Origin: Phyllobacterium sp. T1293
Lineage (GTDB): Bacteria; Pseudomonadota; Alphaproteobacteria; Rhizobiales; Rhizobiaceae
Length of the DNA stretch: 64,000 nucleotides
Direction: 5' to 3'
Assembly: GCF_020731415.2 (NCBI RefSeq)
Contig: NZ_CP088273.1
Coordinates: forward strand, 1,555,001 to 1,619,000
Shown here: in pieces, positions 27,973 through 36,220 of the stretch
Position numbering within the stretch: position 1 is the first letter of the stretch
Layout: the number at the start of each line of letters is the position of its first letter
The notes under the pieces: model-generated
Seen by the model: the letters and a program-made list of their open reading frames with translations, nothing else
Database searches by the model: none
What the model was told of the DNA's origin: nothing
Program-made: the position numbers and the translations under genes

Positions 27973-29220
27973 ATGAATCCCATGCCCGCCCCCTTCCACT
28001 TCAATCCTGCCAATCGCCATCTGAAACTCGATCCGCACGATCAGCCCTTCGTCCAAGACCCCTATGAGACTTACGCGGCACTGCATGCGCAGACATCGAC
28101 GTTCTTCTGGGAGGAATACGGTTTCTGGTGCTTCATCGGTTACGATGGCGTCAATAAATTGCTGCGCGACCGACGTTTTGGCCGGCAGAATCGCCATGGC
28201 ATTGCGGATTCGCAGGGCAATAGTGGCGACCGTTCGCATCTGAAAGATTTCGATCATATCGAAAAGTTCTCGATGCTGGAGCTTGAGCCTCCCACACATT
28301 CGCGGTTGCGTACGCTGGTCAATCGCGCATTCGTTTCCCGGCAGGTAGAACGCCTGCGCCCGCGCATCGAGGTTTTGGCGCATGAGCTGATCGACCGGTT
28401 CGAGGCCAGGGGTGAAGCCGACCTTATCGCGGATTTTGCCACGCCCATCCCTGTTACGGTCATTGCCGAGATGCTTGGCGTACCCACCGAGGCCGCACCG
28501 CGATTGTTGGATTGGTCGCACCGGATGGTTGCCATGTATATGCATGGCCGCAACCGGCAGTCCGAAGACAGCGCCAATGCTGCCGCCGTAGAATTCTCGG
28601 GTTTTCTCCGCGACTATGCCGGACAGCGGCGCGCCGAACCGGCCGACGATCTCCTTAGCCTGCTGCTGGCGGCCGAAGCAGATGGAGCAAAACTGTCAGA
28701 AGATGAGCTGATCACGACCGCCATCCTGTTGCTCAACGCCGGGCACGAAGCGACGGTTCATCAAACCGGTAATGCGGTGAAAACCATTCTGGAAAGTGGC
28801 CGTAATGCCGCCGAACTGTTGCGGGACACCGATGCAACGGTGCAAACCGTTGAGGAATGCCTGCGATATGACGCGCCGCTGCATATGTTCACGCGCTACG
28901 CCTATGAGGAGATCGATCTTGGCGACGGTATCGTTGTGAAACCCGGTGATCAGATCGGTTTGATGCTCGGTGCGGGCAATCGCGATCCTGATGCCTTTGC
29001 CAATGCAGGATCGTTCATGCCGGGACGATCCGACCAGAAAAACCTGTCCTTCGGCGCCGGTATCCACTTCTGCATCGGCGCACCGCTGGCACGGCTGGAA
29101 TTACAGGTTTCGCTGAAAGTGCTGTTCGACCGCCTGCCCGGGTTGCGTTTGAAGGAACCCCCACGCTTCCGCGATAGCTATCATTTCCATGGATTGGAAA
29201 GGTTGGTTGTGGAGTGGTGA
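27973..29220 (+). CDS. Cytochrome P450
   Basis: 415 residues from the ATG at 27973 (a second ATG three codons on is possible). Class I bacterial-type soluble P450: I-helix LLNAGHEATVHQTG with the acid-threonine-like oxygen-activating motif, K-helix ExxR in EECLRYDAP, and heme loop LSFGAGIHFCIGAPLAR with the thiolate Cys367. A ferredoxin and reductase partner are not encoded nearby, so it depends on distant redox proteins. The substrate is unknown. The last two residues and the stop codon (GAG TGG TGA) are formed by the first copies of a 7-bp tandem array that continues 83 bases past the gene. Confidence 0.92.
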   Translation: MNPMPAPFHFNPANRHLKLDPHDQPFVQDPYETYAALHAQTSTFFWEEYGFWCFIGYDGVNKLLRDRRFGRQNRHGIADSQGNSGDRSHLKDFDHIEKFSMLELEPPTHSRLRTLVNRAFVSRQVERLRPRIEVLAHELIDRFEARGEADLIADFATPIPVTVIAEMLGVPTEAAPRLLDWSHRMVAMYMHGRNRQSEDSANAAAVEFSGFLRDYAGQRRAEPADDLLSLLLAAEADGAKLSEDELITTAILLLNAGHEATVHQTGNAVKTILESGRNAAELLRDTDATVQTVEECLRYDAPLHMFTRYAYEEIDLGDGIVVKPGDQIGLMLGAGNRDPDAFANAGSFMPGRSDQKNLSFGAGIHFCIGAPLARLELQVSLKVLFDRLPGLRLKEPPRFRDSYHFHGLERLVVEW

Positions 29221-29303
29221 GTGGTGAGTGGTGAGTGGTGAGTGGTGAGTGGTGAGTGGTGAGTGGTGAGTGGTGAGTGGTGAGTGGTGAGTGGTGAGTG
29301 GTG
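29213..29303 (+). repeat. Perfect tandem array of a 7-bp unit (13 copies of AGTGGTG)
   Basis: Thirteen identical heptamers run without interruption from 29213 to 29303, followed by AGA. The unit is a rotation of GTGAGTG and differs by one base from the GTGAGTA units flanking the S23 gene at 3452-3479. The array starts inside the P450 gene and supplies its stop codon. Copy number is likely variable between strains. Confidence 0.97.
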
Positions 29304-29342
29304 AGAAATGATCATCGACCCGCCCCCGCCGTCAACCCCTTT

Positions 29343-29437
29343 CCCTCATGGTGAGCTTGTCGAACCACGATGAACCATTGGTGCCAGACTGCCCGGTTCA
29401 AATTTTGGTGCGTGGTTCGACAGGCTCACCATGAGGG
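29343..29437. repeat. Long inverted repeat (27-base arms) between P450 and cupin genes
   Basis: Arms at 29343-29369 and 29411-29437 begin CCCTCATGGTGAGC and match over 27 bases with one mismatch (T/C, still a G-U pair in RNA), around a 41-base loop. The core GAGC(T/C)TGTCGAACCACG resembles palindromic repeats dispersed in many proteobacterial genomes. It lies between convergent genes and could block read-through. Confidence 0.85.
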
Positions 29438-29450
29438 AGGTAGGAGCGCT

Positions 29451-29795
29451 TCACAGCCGGATTACATATTCCTTGCGGGTGGTTTCAATCACTTCCCAGG
29501 TGCCGCGAAAGCCCGGTTTCAGTACAAAACTATCCCCGGTCTCCAGATGGCGCTCTTCACCACCCTCTTCCGTGACAATCGAGCGACCGGACAGGATGTG
29601 GCAGAATTCCCATTCGTCATAGGCAATACGCCATTTGCCGGGCGTTGCCTCCCAGATCCCGGCATAAAGACCACCTTCCGCCTCATCGCAGTTCCATGTG
29701 CGGAATTGCGGATCGCCGGAGATAACCCGGTCCGGCGCCGGTGCGCCGTGTTCAGGGTCAATGTTACCGAAATCGATACGGACAAAATGTGTCAT
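29451..29795 (-). CDS. Small cupin protein (DUF861-type)
   Basis: 114 residues, one cupin domain. GLYAGIWEATPGKWRIAYDE, EWEFCHILSGRSIVTEEGG and LETGDSFVLKPGFRGTWEV follow the pattern of the EutQ/ureidoglycine aminohydrolase-type cupins (DUF861). The typical metal-binding histidines are mostly absent, with Glu and Cys in the first motif, as is common in this group. It starts four bases after metY, so it is probably translated from the same mRNA; a role tied to methionine or sulfur metabolism is only suggested by position. Confidence 0.78.
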   Translation of the reverse strand: MTHFVRIDFGNIDPEHGAPAPDRVISGDPQFRTWNCDEAEGGLYAGIWEATPGKWRIAYDEWEFCHILSGRSIVTEEGGEERHLETGDSFVLKPGFRGTWEVIETTRKEYVIRL

Positions 29796-29799
29796 GGGT

Positions 29800-31086
29800 T
29801 CATCCTGCCTTTGTCAGTGCCTGATCGAGATCAGAGATAAGATCCTCGACGGTCTCGATACCAATCGACAGCCGCACCACATCGGGTCCCGCTCCTGCAG
29901 CCACCTTTTGCGCGTCGCTCAACTGCCGGTGCGTGGTCGATGCCGGATGGATAATCAGGGATTTCGTATCGCCAATATTGGCCAGATGCGAAAAGAGCTG
30001 CAGGTGCTCAACCAGTTTGACACCCGCCTCATAGCCGCCCTTCAGGCCAAAGGTGAAAACAGCACCGGCACCGCGCGGCGCATATTTTTGCTGCAACGCG
30101 TGGTATGGATCGTTTGGAAGTCCCGCATAGCTGACCCAAGCCACTTTCCCGTGGGTGGAAAGCCATTCGGCTACTTTCAGCGCATTATCCGCATGGCGCT
30201 GCATGCGCAGTGGTAAGGTCTCAATTCCCGTCAGAATCTGAAAAGCGTTGAACGGCGACAAGGCTGGTCCAAGATCGCGCAAACCAAGCACACGGCAGGC
30301 AATGGCAAAGGCGAAATTGCCAAATGTTTCGTGCAGCACAATGCCATTATATTCGCTGCGCGGCTCGGATAGCAGCGGATAATTGCCGGATTTTGACCAG
30401 TCGAAGGTGCCGCAATCAACGATCACGCCGCCCATGGAATTGCCATGGCCACCCAGAAACTTGGTCATGGAATGTACGATGATATCGGCACCGTGCTCGA
30501 TAGGCCGGATGAGATAGGGCGATGCCAGCGTGTTGTCGACGATCAGCGGCAGACCATGTTTATGGGCGATTTCGGCAATCGCCTCAATATCGGTGACGAT
30601 ACCACCCGGATTGGCAAAGCTTTCGATGAAGATGGCGCGCGTCCGGTCATCAATCTGCGCTTCGAACGAGGCGAGATCATCCGGCTCCGCCCAACGCACA
30701 AGCCAATCAAAAGATTTGAACGACTGGCCGAACTGATTGATCGAACCGCCATAGAGCTTTTTGGAGGCGATGAAATTATCGCCGGGCTGCATCAATGTGT
30801 GGAAAACCAGCAGCTGCGCCGCATGGCCCGATGCGACAGCAAGCGCAGCGGTGCCGCCTTCAAGCGCCGCCACCCGTTCCTCAAGCACCGCATTGGTCGG
30901 GTTGGTAATGCGCGTATAGATATTGCCGAACGCTTTGAGACCAAACAGCGATGCCGCATGGTCGGCATCATCGAAAACAAAGGCTGTCGTCTGGTAGATC
31001 GGCGTAGCACGCGCTCCCGTTGCCGGATCGGGCTGGGCGCCCGCGTGGACGGCAAGAGTTTCAATTCCGGGTGCGCGATGCGCCAT
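29800..31086 (-). CDS. metY: O-acetylhomoserine aminocarboxypropyltransferase (sulfhydrylase)
   Basis: 428 residues, PLP enzyme of the Cys/Met metabolism family. ETLAVHAGAQPDPATGARAT and YQTTAFVFDDADHAASLFGL open the family pattern; TRITNPTNAVLEERVAALEG, the PLP-contacting VDNTLASPYLIRP and the PLP lysine in HSMTKFLGGHG are all present. It makes homocysteine from O-acetylhomoserine and sulfide. I looked for a SAM-II riboswitch in the 62-base leader and did not find one. Cotranscribed with the cupin gene. Confidence 0.95.
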   Translation of the reverse strand: MAHRAPGIETLAVHAGAQPDPATGARATPIYQTTAFVFDDADHAASLFGLKAFGNIYTRITNPTNAVLEERVAALEGGTAALAVASGHAAQLLVFHTLMQPGDNFIASKKLYGGSINQFGQSFKSFDWLVRWAEPDDLASFEAQIDDRTRAIFIESFANPGGIVTDIEAIAEIAHKHGLPLIVDNTLASPYLIRPIEHGADIIVHSMTKFLGGHGNSMGGVIVDCGTFDWSKSGNYPLLSEPRSEYNGIVLHETFGNFAFAIACRVLGLRDLGPALSPFNAFQILTGIETLPLRMQRHADNALKVAEWLSTHGKVAWVSYAGLPNDPYHALQQKYAPRGAGAVFTFGLKGGYEAGVKLVEHLQLFSHLANIGDTKSLIIHPASTTHRQLSDAQKVAAGAGPDVVRLSIGIETVEDLISDLDQALTKAG

Positions 31087-31148
31087 GGTTCATCTCCCTG
31101 TCATCAATGATTTGCCAGAGGCTATGGGATTGCAGCTTTAACGCCAAA

Positions 31149-31679
31149 TCATTTTGGCTGTCTTAAACCAAAACTCTGGAACCCCTGCCGCATCTGCGGT
31201 TTTTTCGCCGATAGAACCCGCGAATTGACGCCGCTCCAGCCGATCTCGCCGCACAGCCGCGCATATTCAATCTTCGGGCAGCGATTCATAACCACCTGAA
31301 TGCCCGCAGCCTCGGCTTTGTGCGCCGCTTCATCGTGGCGAACGGTCAGTTGTGTCCAGATGATTTTCGGTAGCGGGCGCAGCGCCAGAGCTTCATCAAC
31401 AATGGCAGGCACTGCATCGGAGGCGCGAAATACATCAATCATGTCGATGGGATCAGGGATATCGGCAAGACGCGCATAGACCTTTTGCCCGAGAATCTCC
31501 TTGCCCGCCTGCCCCGGATTAACTGGAATCACCCGATAACCCTTGGCAATCAGATATTTCATCACAAAAAAGCTCGGCCGCACCTCATTGGCGGAAGCGC
31601 CGACCATGGCGATGGTTTTGACCGAAGAGAGAATGCCGCTGATATATTCGTCGGGATAATAATCGTGATTCGTCGACAT
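31149..31679 (-). CDS. CoA-binding domain protein (YccU-like)
   Basis: 176 residues. A single Rossmann-type CoA_binding_2 domain: SVKTIAMVGASANEVRPSFF near residue 20, IPVNPGQAGKEILGQKVYA, and the Cys-containing VVMNRCPKIEYARL. These small stand-alone proteins bind CoA in crystal structures but have no settled function. It lies between metY and a small hypothetical gene on the same strand, touching the latter with no gap. Confidence 0.88.
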   Translation of the reverse strand: MSTNHDYYPDEYISGILSSVKTIAMVGASANEVRPSFFVMKYLIAKGYRVIPVNPGQAGKEILGQKVYARLADIPDPIDMIDVFRASDAVPAIVDEALALRPLPKIIWTQLTVRHDEAAHKAEAAGIQVVMNRCPKIEYARLCGEIGWSGVNSRVLSAKKPQMRQGFQSFGLRQPK

Positions 31680-31913
31680 CTACTCAATCCCAAAGGCTTG
31701 CTTCAATATCGCGTATAGCTGCCTTCCAGACTCCTCATCGAGTTGAAACGTCTGACTCAACTTTCCTTTGTCTTGTCGCGACGAACGTCCGAAAGTGGAG
31801 ATCTGAAGCACCCGTTTGTCATCGTACTCGTGAATATAATATTTTGCTTCAATCGAATCGTGGAGTTGAAACCGATCCATCTGCCCTTTTTCAAAATCTG
31901 TAATTCTCGCCAT
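31680..31913 (-). CDS. Small conserved hypothetical protein
   Basis: 77 residues starting MARITDFEKGQMDRFQLHDS. I do not recognise the family. It has alternating short strands and charged residues (IEAKYYIHEYDDKRVLQIST), looks soluble, and has no signal or membrane segment. Its ATG shares bases with the stop of the enoyl-CoA hydratase gene (TAATG), strongly suggesting coupled translation, and its own stop abuts the CoA-binding gene. That tight packing supports it being real. Confidence 0.7.
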   Translation of the reverse strand: MARITDFEKGQMDRFQLHDSIEAKYYIHEYDDKRVLQISTFGRSSRQDKGKLSQTFQLDEESGRQLYAILKQAFGIE

Positions 31914-32728
31914 TATTCGCCCTTCCATTCAGGCTTGCGCTTTTCGATGAAGGCGTTGATGCCTTCTTCCGCATCGCGCGCCAGCATGTTTTCCACCATC
32001 ACCTCAGCCGCATAATCATAGGCATCAGACAGGCCCATTTCCGCCTGCCGGTAAAAGGCTTCCTTGCCGATCTTAACGGTCAAAGTCGATTTCTCTGCAA
32101 TGGTTTGGGCGTATTTCCTGACAATCGGATTCAGATACTCCTGCGGCACCACCCGATTGATCAGGCCAAATTCCCGCGCGGTTGAAGCATCGATCGTCTC
32201 GCCGGTCAGCAGCATTTCCATTGCCTGTTTGCGCGATACATTGCGCGACAGTGCAACCATGGGCGTCGAGCAGAACAGCCCGATATGGACGCCGGGCGTG
32301 CAGAAAGTGGATTTGTCGGAGCTGATGGCAAGATCGCAGGAGGCCACAAGCTGGCAACCGGCAGCGGTTGCAAGGCCGTCAACGGCAGCAATCACCGGCC
32401 TTGGATGGTGGACAATCGCCTGCATCAGTTCGGCACAAAGCTTCATGGTCTGTTCGAAGAATGCGCGCCCACGGTCGGCATCCTGCCGATGGGCCGTCAA
32501 TTCCTTCAGGTCATGCCCGGCGGAAAACAGCTTTTGCGCCGAATCGATAATGATGACGCGGACCGCCTTGTCATCGCGCGCGCTGCGCAGATGATCCAGA
32601 AGCAATTGCATCATGGCAATCGAAAGCGCATTGGCAGGCGGATTCTGCAATGTCAGGCGCAGCACGCCCGAGATGAGTTCATACCCGATGATTGGTTCAT
32701 CCTTCCGGATAACGTGAACTTCTCCCAT
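31913..32728 (-). CDS. Enoyl-CoA hydratase/isomerase family protein (ECHDC3-like)
   Basis: 271 residues from the ATG at 32728, chosen because GAGGAGCACT precedes it; an upstream in-frame start has no ribosome site. Crotonase fold: LQNPPANALSIAMMQLLLDH, oxyanion half-site FSAGHDLKEL, and second half-site AAVDGLATAAGCQLVASCDL. The catalytic glutamates of true hydratases are not at both usual positions (the VHIGLFCSTP stretch resembles ECHDC3-type proteins), so its chemistry may differ from classical beta-oxidation. It heads a set with the small gene and the CoA-binding gene. Confidence 0.88.
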   Translation of the reverse strand: MGEVHVIRKDEPIIGYELISGVLRLTLQNPPANALSIAMMQLLLDHLRSARDDKAVRVIIIDSAQKLFSAGHDLKELTAHRQDADRGRAFFEQTMKLCAELMQAIVHHPRPVIAAVDGLATAAGCQLVASCDLAISSDKSTFCTPGVHIGLFCSTPMVALSRNVSRKQAMEMLLTGETIDASTAREFGLINRVVPQEYLNPIVRKYAQTIAEKSTLTVKIGKEAFYRQAEMGLSDAYDYAAEVMVENMLARDAEEGINAFIEKRKPEWKGE

Positions 32729-32761
32729 AGTGCTCCTCATTTCCATGCGCAGACGCCCCAA

Positions 32762-33298
32762 TCAGAGGCTTGTCCATTGCTTATAAAGCGGTTTGATCGA
32801 ACTTAAATGCTTTTTGACAATAGCCAGATTCTCCGGTGATGGCCGTGCCTTCTCCACCGCTTCCAGCCCTGCTTTCAGGCCATCGATCATATCGGCCTTC
32901 TGCTTGTCGGTGAGATTAGGGGTTGATGGGATGGTAGCAATCGCCTTTTCCACCTCCTCGCGCGGATCAGGATTGGTGAGCCAGTGATAGGTCACCATGA
33001 TCGTTCGCGTGGTTTCGCCCCAGTCATTGAAATCCTTGAAGCCGTATTCCGCCGCTTTCCTGTCCAGCCGCGCAGCCGCTTCCGGCGAAGTGGCATTGCC
33101 CGCCGCTTCCTGCTTCATCTGCGCGCCCACGGCGGCAAAGCTGTAAAGGAAGCGCTTTATAATGTCCTGCGTGAGTGTCACCGGTCGCACGGGCAGGCTG
33201 AACGGTTCAATCTGCGGCGCAATCTGGGCGAAGGACGGTGTTATAGAGTTTGCCGCAAGAACGGCGATGACAAACAGCGTGGTTCGAAGCAATTTCAT
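32762..33298 (-). CDS. Exported hypothetical protein
   Basis: 178 residues. A clear Sec signal peptide (MKLLRTTLFVIAVLAANSIT, cleavage likely after SFA) is followed by a helical periplasmic domain of about 150 residues with DFNDWGETTRTIMVTYHWLT and a conserved-looking helix near NLTDKQKADMIDGLKAGLEA. No cysteines for a lipid anchor. I do not recognise a named family. It lies 33 bases upstream of the enoyl-CoA hydratase gene on the same strand. Confidence 0.75.
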   Translation of the reverse strand: MKLLRTTLFVIAVLAANSITPSFAQIAPQIEPFSLPVRPVTLTQDIIKRFLYSFAAVGAQMKQEAAGNATSPEAAARLDRKAAEYGFKDFNDWGETTRTIMVTYHWLTNPDPREEVEKAIATIPSTPNLTDKQKADMIDGLKAGLEAVEKARPSPENLAIVKKHLSSIKPLYKQWTSL

Positions 33299-33388
33299 GA
33301 CTGGCTTCCTTGCAAAGAAGACACGGATGGCTAGGAATATCAGTGAATGTGCTGTGAGAACAGATGGAGCGTACCTGTGGGGACTGCA

Positions 33389-33802
33389 ATGAATGTAAAA
33401 GCGTTAACAGCTTTTCTCGAGCGTGAATTCCCGCAGGTGAACGCAGATGGCGTGGCTTATACGGTGACTGGCGCCGGCCCAGGGTATGCCACCATGCGAC
33501 TTGACCCGGCGGACAAACATTTGCGTCCGGGAGGGACCGTATCAGGCCCGACGCTGTTTGCCCTTGCCGATATTGCCGCCTATATCGCTATCCTGGCGCA
33601 GATCGGCCCTGTAGCGCTGGCGGTGACGACCAATCTCAACATCAATTTCCTGCGCAAGCCTGAACTCGGCCCCATCGATGCCACGGCAAAGCTGCTCAAG
33701 CTGGGCAAACGGCTCGCCGTGGTGGATATTTCGTTGACCAATGGTGGAGATAATGAACTCGTGGCCCATGCAACCGCGACCTATTCGATTCCACCGCGTT
33801 GA
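33389..33802 (+). CDS. PaaI-type hotdog-fold thioesterase
   Basis: 137 residues from the ATG at 33389. MRLDPADKHLRPGGTVSGPT then LFALADIAAYIAILAQIGP is the hotdog helix region, with Asp in the active-site helix, and VALAVTTNLNINFLRKPELG is the family's central strand. Such proteins hydrolyse acyl-CoA or aryl-CoA thioesters as tetramers. It lies upstream of rplM on the same strand but is separated by about 290 AT-rich bases containing the ribosomal promoter. Confidence 0.88.
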   Translation: MNVKALTAFLEREFPQVNADGVAYTVTGAGPGYATMRLDPADKHLRPGGTVSGPTLFALADIAAYIAILAQIGPVALAVTTNLNINFLRKPELGPIDATAKLLKLGKRLAVVDISLTNGGDNELVAHATATYSIPPR

Positions 33803-33941
33803 TGAGCCCGTTATCGAAAAACACGCCTGTAAGCAGCAAAAACGCAGAAAATTGAACCGAAGATTATGTGGTAATATAATACCTTTTTCTTAAATCATTG
33901 TTTTTATTATTTTATTTGTCAAAAAACAGAAAAACATCTGC

Positions 33942-33970
33942 TTGACGCGATCACCATAGGCCGGTATTGA
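33942..33970 (+). promoter_or_regulatory. Sigma-70-type promoter for rplM-rpsI
   Basis: TTGACG at 33942-33947 and TATTGA at 33965-33970 are spaced by exactly 17 bases and follow an A/T-rich run resembling an UP element (33885-33935). Spacing and matches are good for a housekeeping promoter. The leader would start near 33977. Confidence 0.65.
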
Positions 33971-33981
33971 ACCCCTCGACT

Positions 33982-34039
33982 GCCGTAGGTTCTTCCTGCG
34001 GCATTTAACTGTTGTGTGAATGGCGACCATCCACACAAC
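33982..34039 (+). promoter_or_regulatory. Two hairpins in the rplM-rpsI leader
   Basis: GCCGTAGG-ttctt-CCTGCGGC (33982-34002) forms an eight-base stem, and GTTGTGTG ... CACACAAC (34011-34039) encloses an inner ATGG/CCAT stem. They lie between the predicted start site and the rplM ATG. Ribosomal protein L13 leaders in other bacteria are autoregulatory RNA; whether this one binds L13 is unknown. Confidence 0.5.
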
Positions 34040-34093
34040 GCAAGCAACAAGAAAAGCCTTCTTTTATGAAGGATGATCTCAAGGACGAACACA

Positions 34094-34558
34094 ATGGCTA
34101 CCTTCACTCAGAAGCCAGCAGATGTGACGAAAAAGTGGATACTGATTGACGCCGAAGGCCTCGTCGTCGGACGTCTCGCTTCCATCGTTGCCAACATCCT
34201 GCGCGGCAAGCACAAAGCAACCTTCACTCCCCACGTTGACGATGGCGACAATGTCATCATCATCAATGCTGAAAAGGTTGCACTCACCGGTAAGAAGTTT
34301 ACCGACAAGGTTTACTACTGGCACACCGGCCACCCAGGTGGCATCAAGGAACGCACTGCCCGTCAGCTGCTCGAAGGCCGTTTTCCGGAACGCGTCGTTG
34401 AAAAGGCTATCGAGCGCATGGTTCCCCGTGGCCCGCTCGGCCGTCGCCAGATGAAGAACCTCCGCGTTTACGCAGGTTCCAATCACCCACATGAAGCTCA
34501 GGCACCAGAAGTCCTCGACGTTGGCGCGCTGAATTCCAAGAACAAAAGGAGCGCATAA
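34094..34558 (+). CDS. rplM: 50S ribosomal protein L13
   Basis: 154 residues from the ATG at 34094. [40 protein letters not shown] and the signature [19 protein letters not shown] identify L13. An early assembly protein binding 23S rRNA. It forms a two-gene operon with rpsI, two bases apart, the arrangement seen in most bacteria. A promoter and structured leader precede it. Confidence 0.98.
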   Translation: MATFTQKPADVTKKWILIDAEGLVVGRLASIVANILRGKHKATFTPHVDDGDNVIIINAEKVALTGKKFTDKVYYWHTGHPGGIKERTARQLLEGRFPERVVEKAIERMVPRGPLGRRQMKNLRVYAGSNHPHEAQAPEVLDVGALNSKNKRSA

Positions 34559-34560
34559 GA

Positions 34561-35037
34561 ATGGCTGAGCTCAACTCGCTCGCAGATCTCGGTACTGCCG
34601 CCGCATCGACGCAGGCAGCTGCACCGGTTCATGTCCAGAAGCTTGATGCCAAAGGCCGTGCCTATGCAACCGGCAAGCGTAAAGATGCGGTTGCCCGCGT
34701 CTGGATCAAGCCAGGTTCCGGCAAGATCATCGTCAACGAAAAGGAATACGGCAAGTATTTTGCCCGTCCGGTTCTCCAGATGATCCTGCAGCAGCCAATC
34801 GTTGCTAGCAACCGCGCTGGCCAGTACGACATCATCGCTACCGTTGCTGGTGGTGGTCTGTCCGGTCAGGCCGGTGCCGTTCGTCATGGCATTTCCAAGG
34901 CTCTCACCTACTTCGAACCTGCCCTGCGCGGCGTTCTGAAGAAGGGTGGTTTCCTTACACGCGACAGCCGCGTTGTTGAACGTAAGAAGTACGGCAAGGC
35001 GAAGGCCCGTCGTTCCTTCCAGTTCTCGAAGCGCTAA
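34561..35037 (+). CDS. rpsI: 30S ribosomal protein S9
   Basis: 158 residues. [40 protein letters not shown] and the basic tail [15 protein letters not shown], which reaches the P-site tRNA in the ribosome, are diagnostic. The N-terminus has about 30 extra residues compared with E. coli S9 ([20 protein letters not shown]), usual in alphaproteobacteria. Followed by a strong terminator. Confidence 0.98.
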   Translation: MAELNSLADLGTAAASTQAAAPVHVQKLDAKGRAYATGKRKDAVARVWIKPGSGKIIVNEKEYGKYFARPVLQMILQQPIVASNRAGQYDIIATVAGGGLSGQAGAVRHGISKALTYFEPALRGVLKKGGFLTRDSRVVERKKYGKAKARRSFQFSKR

Positions 35038-35061
35038 TACAGCGTTTCAATTGGACAGAAC

Positions 35062-35090
35062 AAAAAGCGGGCCCTCGGGTCCGCTTTTTT
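35062..35090 (+). terminator. Rho-independent terminator after rpsI
   Basis: GCGGGCCC-tc-GGGTCCGC (35067-35084, one G-T) flanked by AAAAA and TTTTTT, 30 bases after the rpsI stop. Confidence 0.9.
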
Positions 35091-35183
35091 GTTGCCAATA
35101 AATGCGGTTACGGTAGCTTCGCCGTGGTTCACACCGCACCACGCACTACGGAAAACGCAGAATTCCCCGGAGTTAGAAATCCA

Positions 35184-36134
35184 ATGCCATCGAAGACCAT
35201 TGATCACGCCTTCACCGCACGGACATTGACCAGCGCAGCGAGCGATCCCACGCATGCGGGGGCGCTGTCATTCATGCGCCGGCGCTACACCAAGAATCTC
35301 AACGGTGCGGAAGTGGTTGTCTGGGGCATTCCTTTCGATGCGGCTGTTTCCAACCGACCGGGTGCGCGGTTTGGCCCGCAGGCGATCCGGCGGGCATCGG
35401 CAATTTTTGACAATGATCCGCAATATCCGTTCCAGCGCGATCTGTTTGAAGACCTCGCCGTGATTGATTATGGCGATTGCCTGCTTGACTATGGCAATCA
35501 CCAGAAAACCCCTGCAACGATTGAGCGGGAAGCAGCTAAAATCATCAAATCAGGTGCATTCCTGCTCTCCATGGGCGGCGATCACTTTGTAACATGGCCT
35601 ATTCTGAAAGCGCACGCGGCCAAGCATGGTCCGGTTGCACTGGTGCAGTTCGATGCACATCAGGACACATGGTATGATGACGGCAAGCGCATCGATCACG
35701 GCTCATTTGTCGGGCGGGCGGCGCGCGACGGCGTTATCGATCCTGCCCATTCGATTCAGGTGGGTATCCGCACCCATGCGCCAGATGATTGCGGCTTGCA
35801 GATCGTTTATGGCTATGAAGTGGAAGAAATGTCTGCCGCCGAAATTGCCAAGGCGATCATCAAACGCACCGCGGGCAAGCCTGTCTATCTCACCTTTGAC
35901 ATTGATTGCCTTGATCCGGCATTTGCTCCCGGAACTGGTACCCCGGTTGCCGGTGGTCCATCCTCGGCTAAAATCCTTTCCGTGCTACGGCATCTGACAG
36001 AACTCAACATTGTCGGAGCCGACGTGGTTGAAGTCGCACCTGCTTATGACCATGCGGATGTAACGGCAATCGCGGGTGCCACAATAGCGATGTACTATCT
36101 TGGTATTCTTGCGGAGAAAAAAGCCAAGCGATGA
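35184..36134 (+). CDS. speB: Agmatinase / ureohydrolase family protein
   Basis: 316 residues from MPSKTIDHAFTARTL at 35184; an ATG/GTG 20 codons upstream would lie too near the rpsI terminator. The binuclear manganese ligands are visible in LSMGGDHFVTWP, VQFDAHQDTWYDD and YLTFDIDCLDPAFAPGTGTP. The GGDH, DAHxD and DxDxxDP motifs place it in the ureohydrolase superfamily; the GT-P-x-AGG end of the last motif is typical of agmatinases. It would split agmatine or a related guanidino compound into amine and urea. It lies upstream of argC, in line with arginine-linked metabolism. Confidence 0.9.
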   Translation: MPSKTIDHAFTARTLTSAASDPTHAGALSFMRRRYTKNLNGAEVVVWGIPFDAAVSNRPGARFGPQAIRRASAIFDNDPQYPFQRDLFEDLAVIDYGDCLLDYGNHQKTPATIEREAAKIIKSGAFLLSMGGDHFVTWPILKAHAAKHGPVALVQFDAHQDTWYDDGKRIDHGSFVGRAARDGVIDPAHSIQVGIRTHAPDDCGLQIVYGYEVEEMSAAEIAKAIIKRTAGKPVYLTFDIDCLDPAFAPGTGTPVAGGPSSAKILSVLRHLTELNIVGADVVEVAPAYDHADVTAIAGATIAMYYLGILAEKKAKR

Positions 36135-36220
36135 AGCTGATAATTTGATTCAGGGTTCTTATATGTTGAATCCGGTTTTCTCGCTAACTCACTGAATACC
36201 AAGCTCTAAGGGCATCTCAC

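Noticed and set aside
27450..28000. Barnase-type RNase partner for the barstar
   Set aside because: Neighbours are a FAD oxidoreductase and a P450; no RNase motif is present.
29213..29303. CRISPR array
   Set aside because: The unit is seven bases with no spacers; it is a simple tandem repeat.
31087..31148. SAM-II riboswitch before metY
   Set aside because: The leader is only 62 bases and the conserved SAM-II core is not visible.
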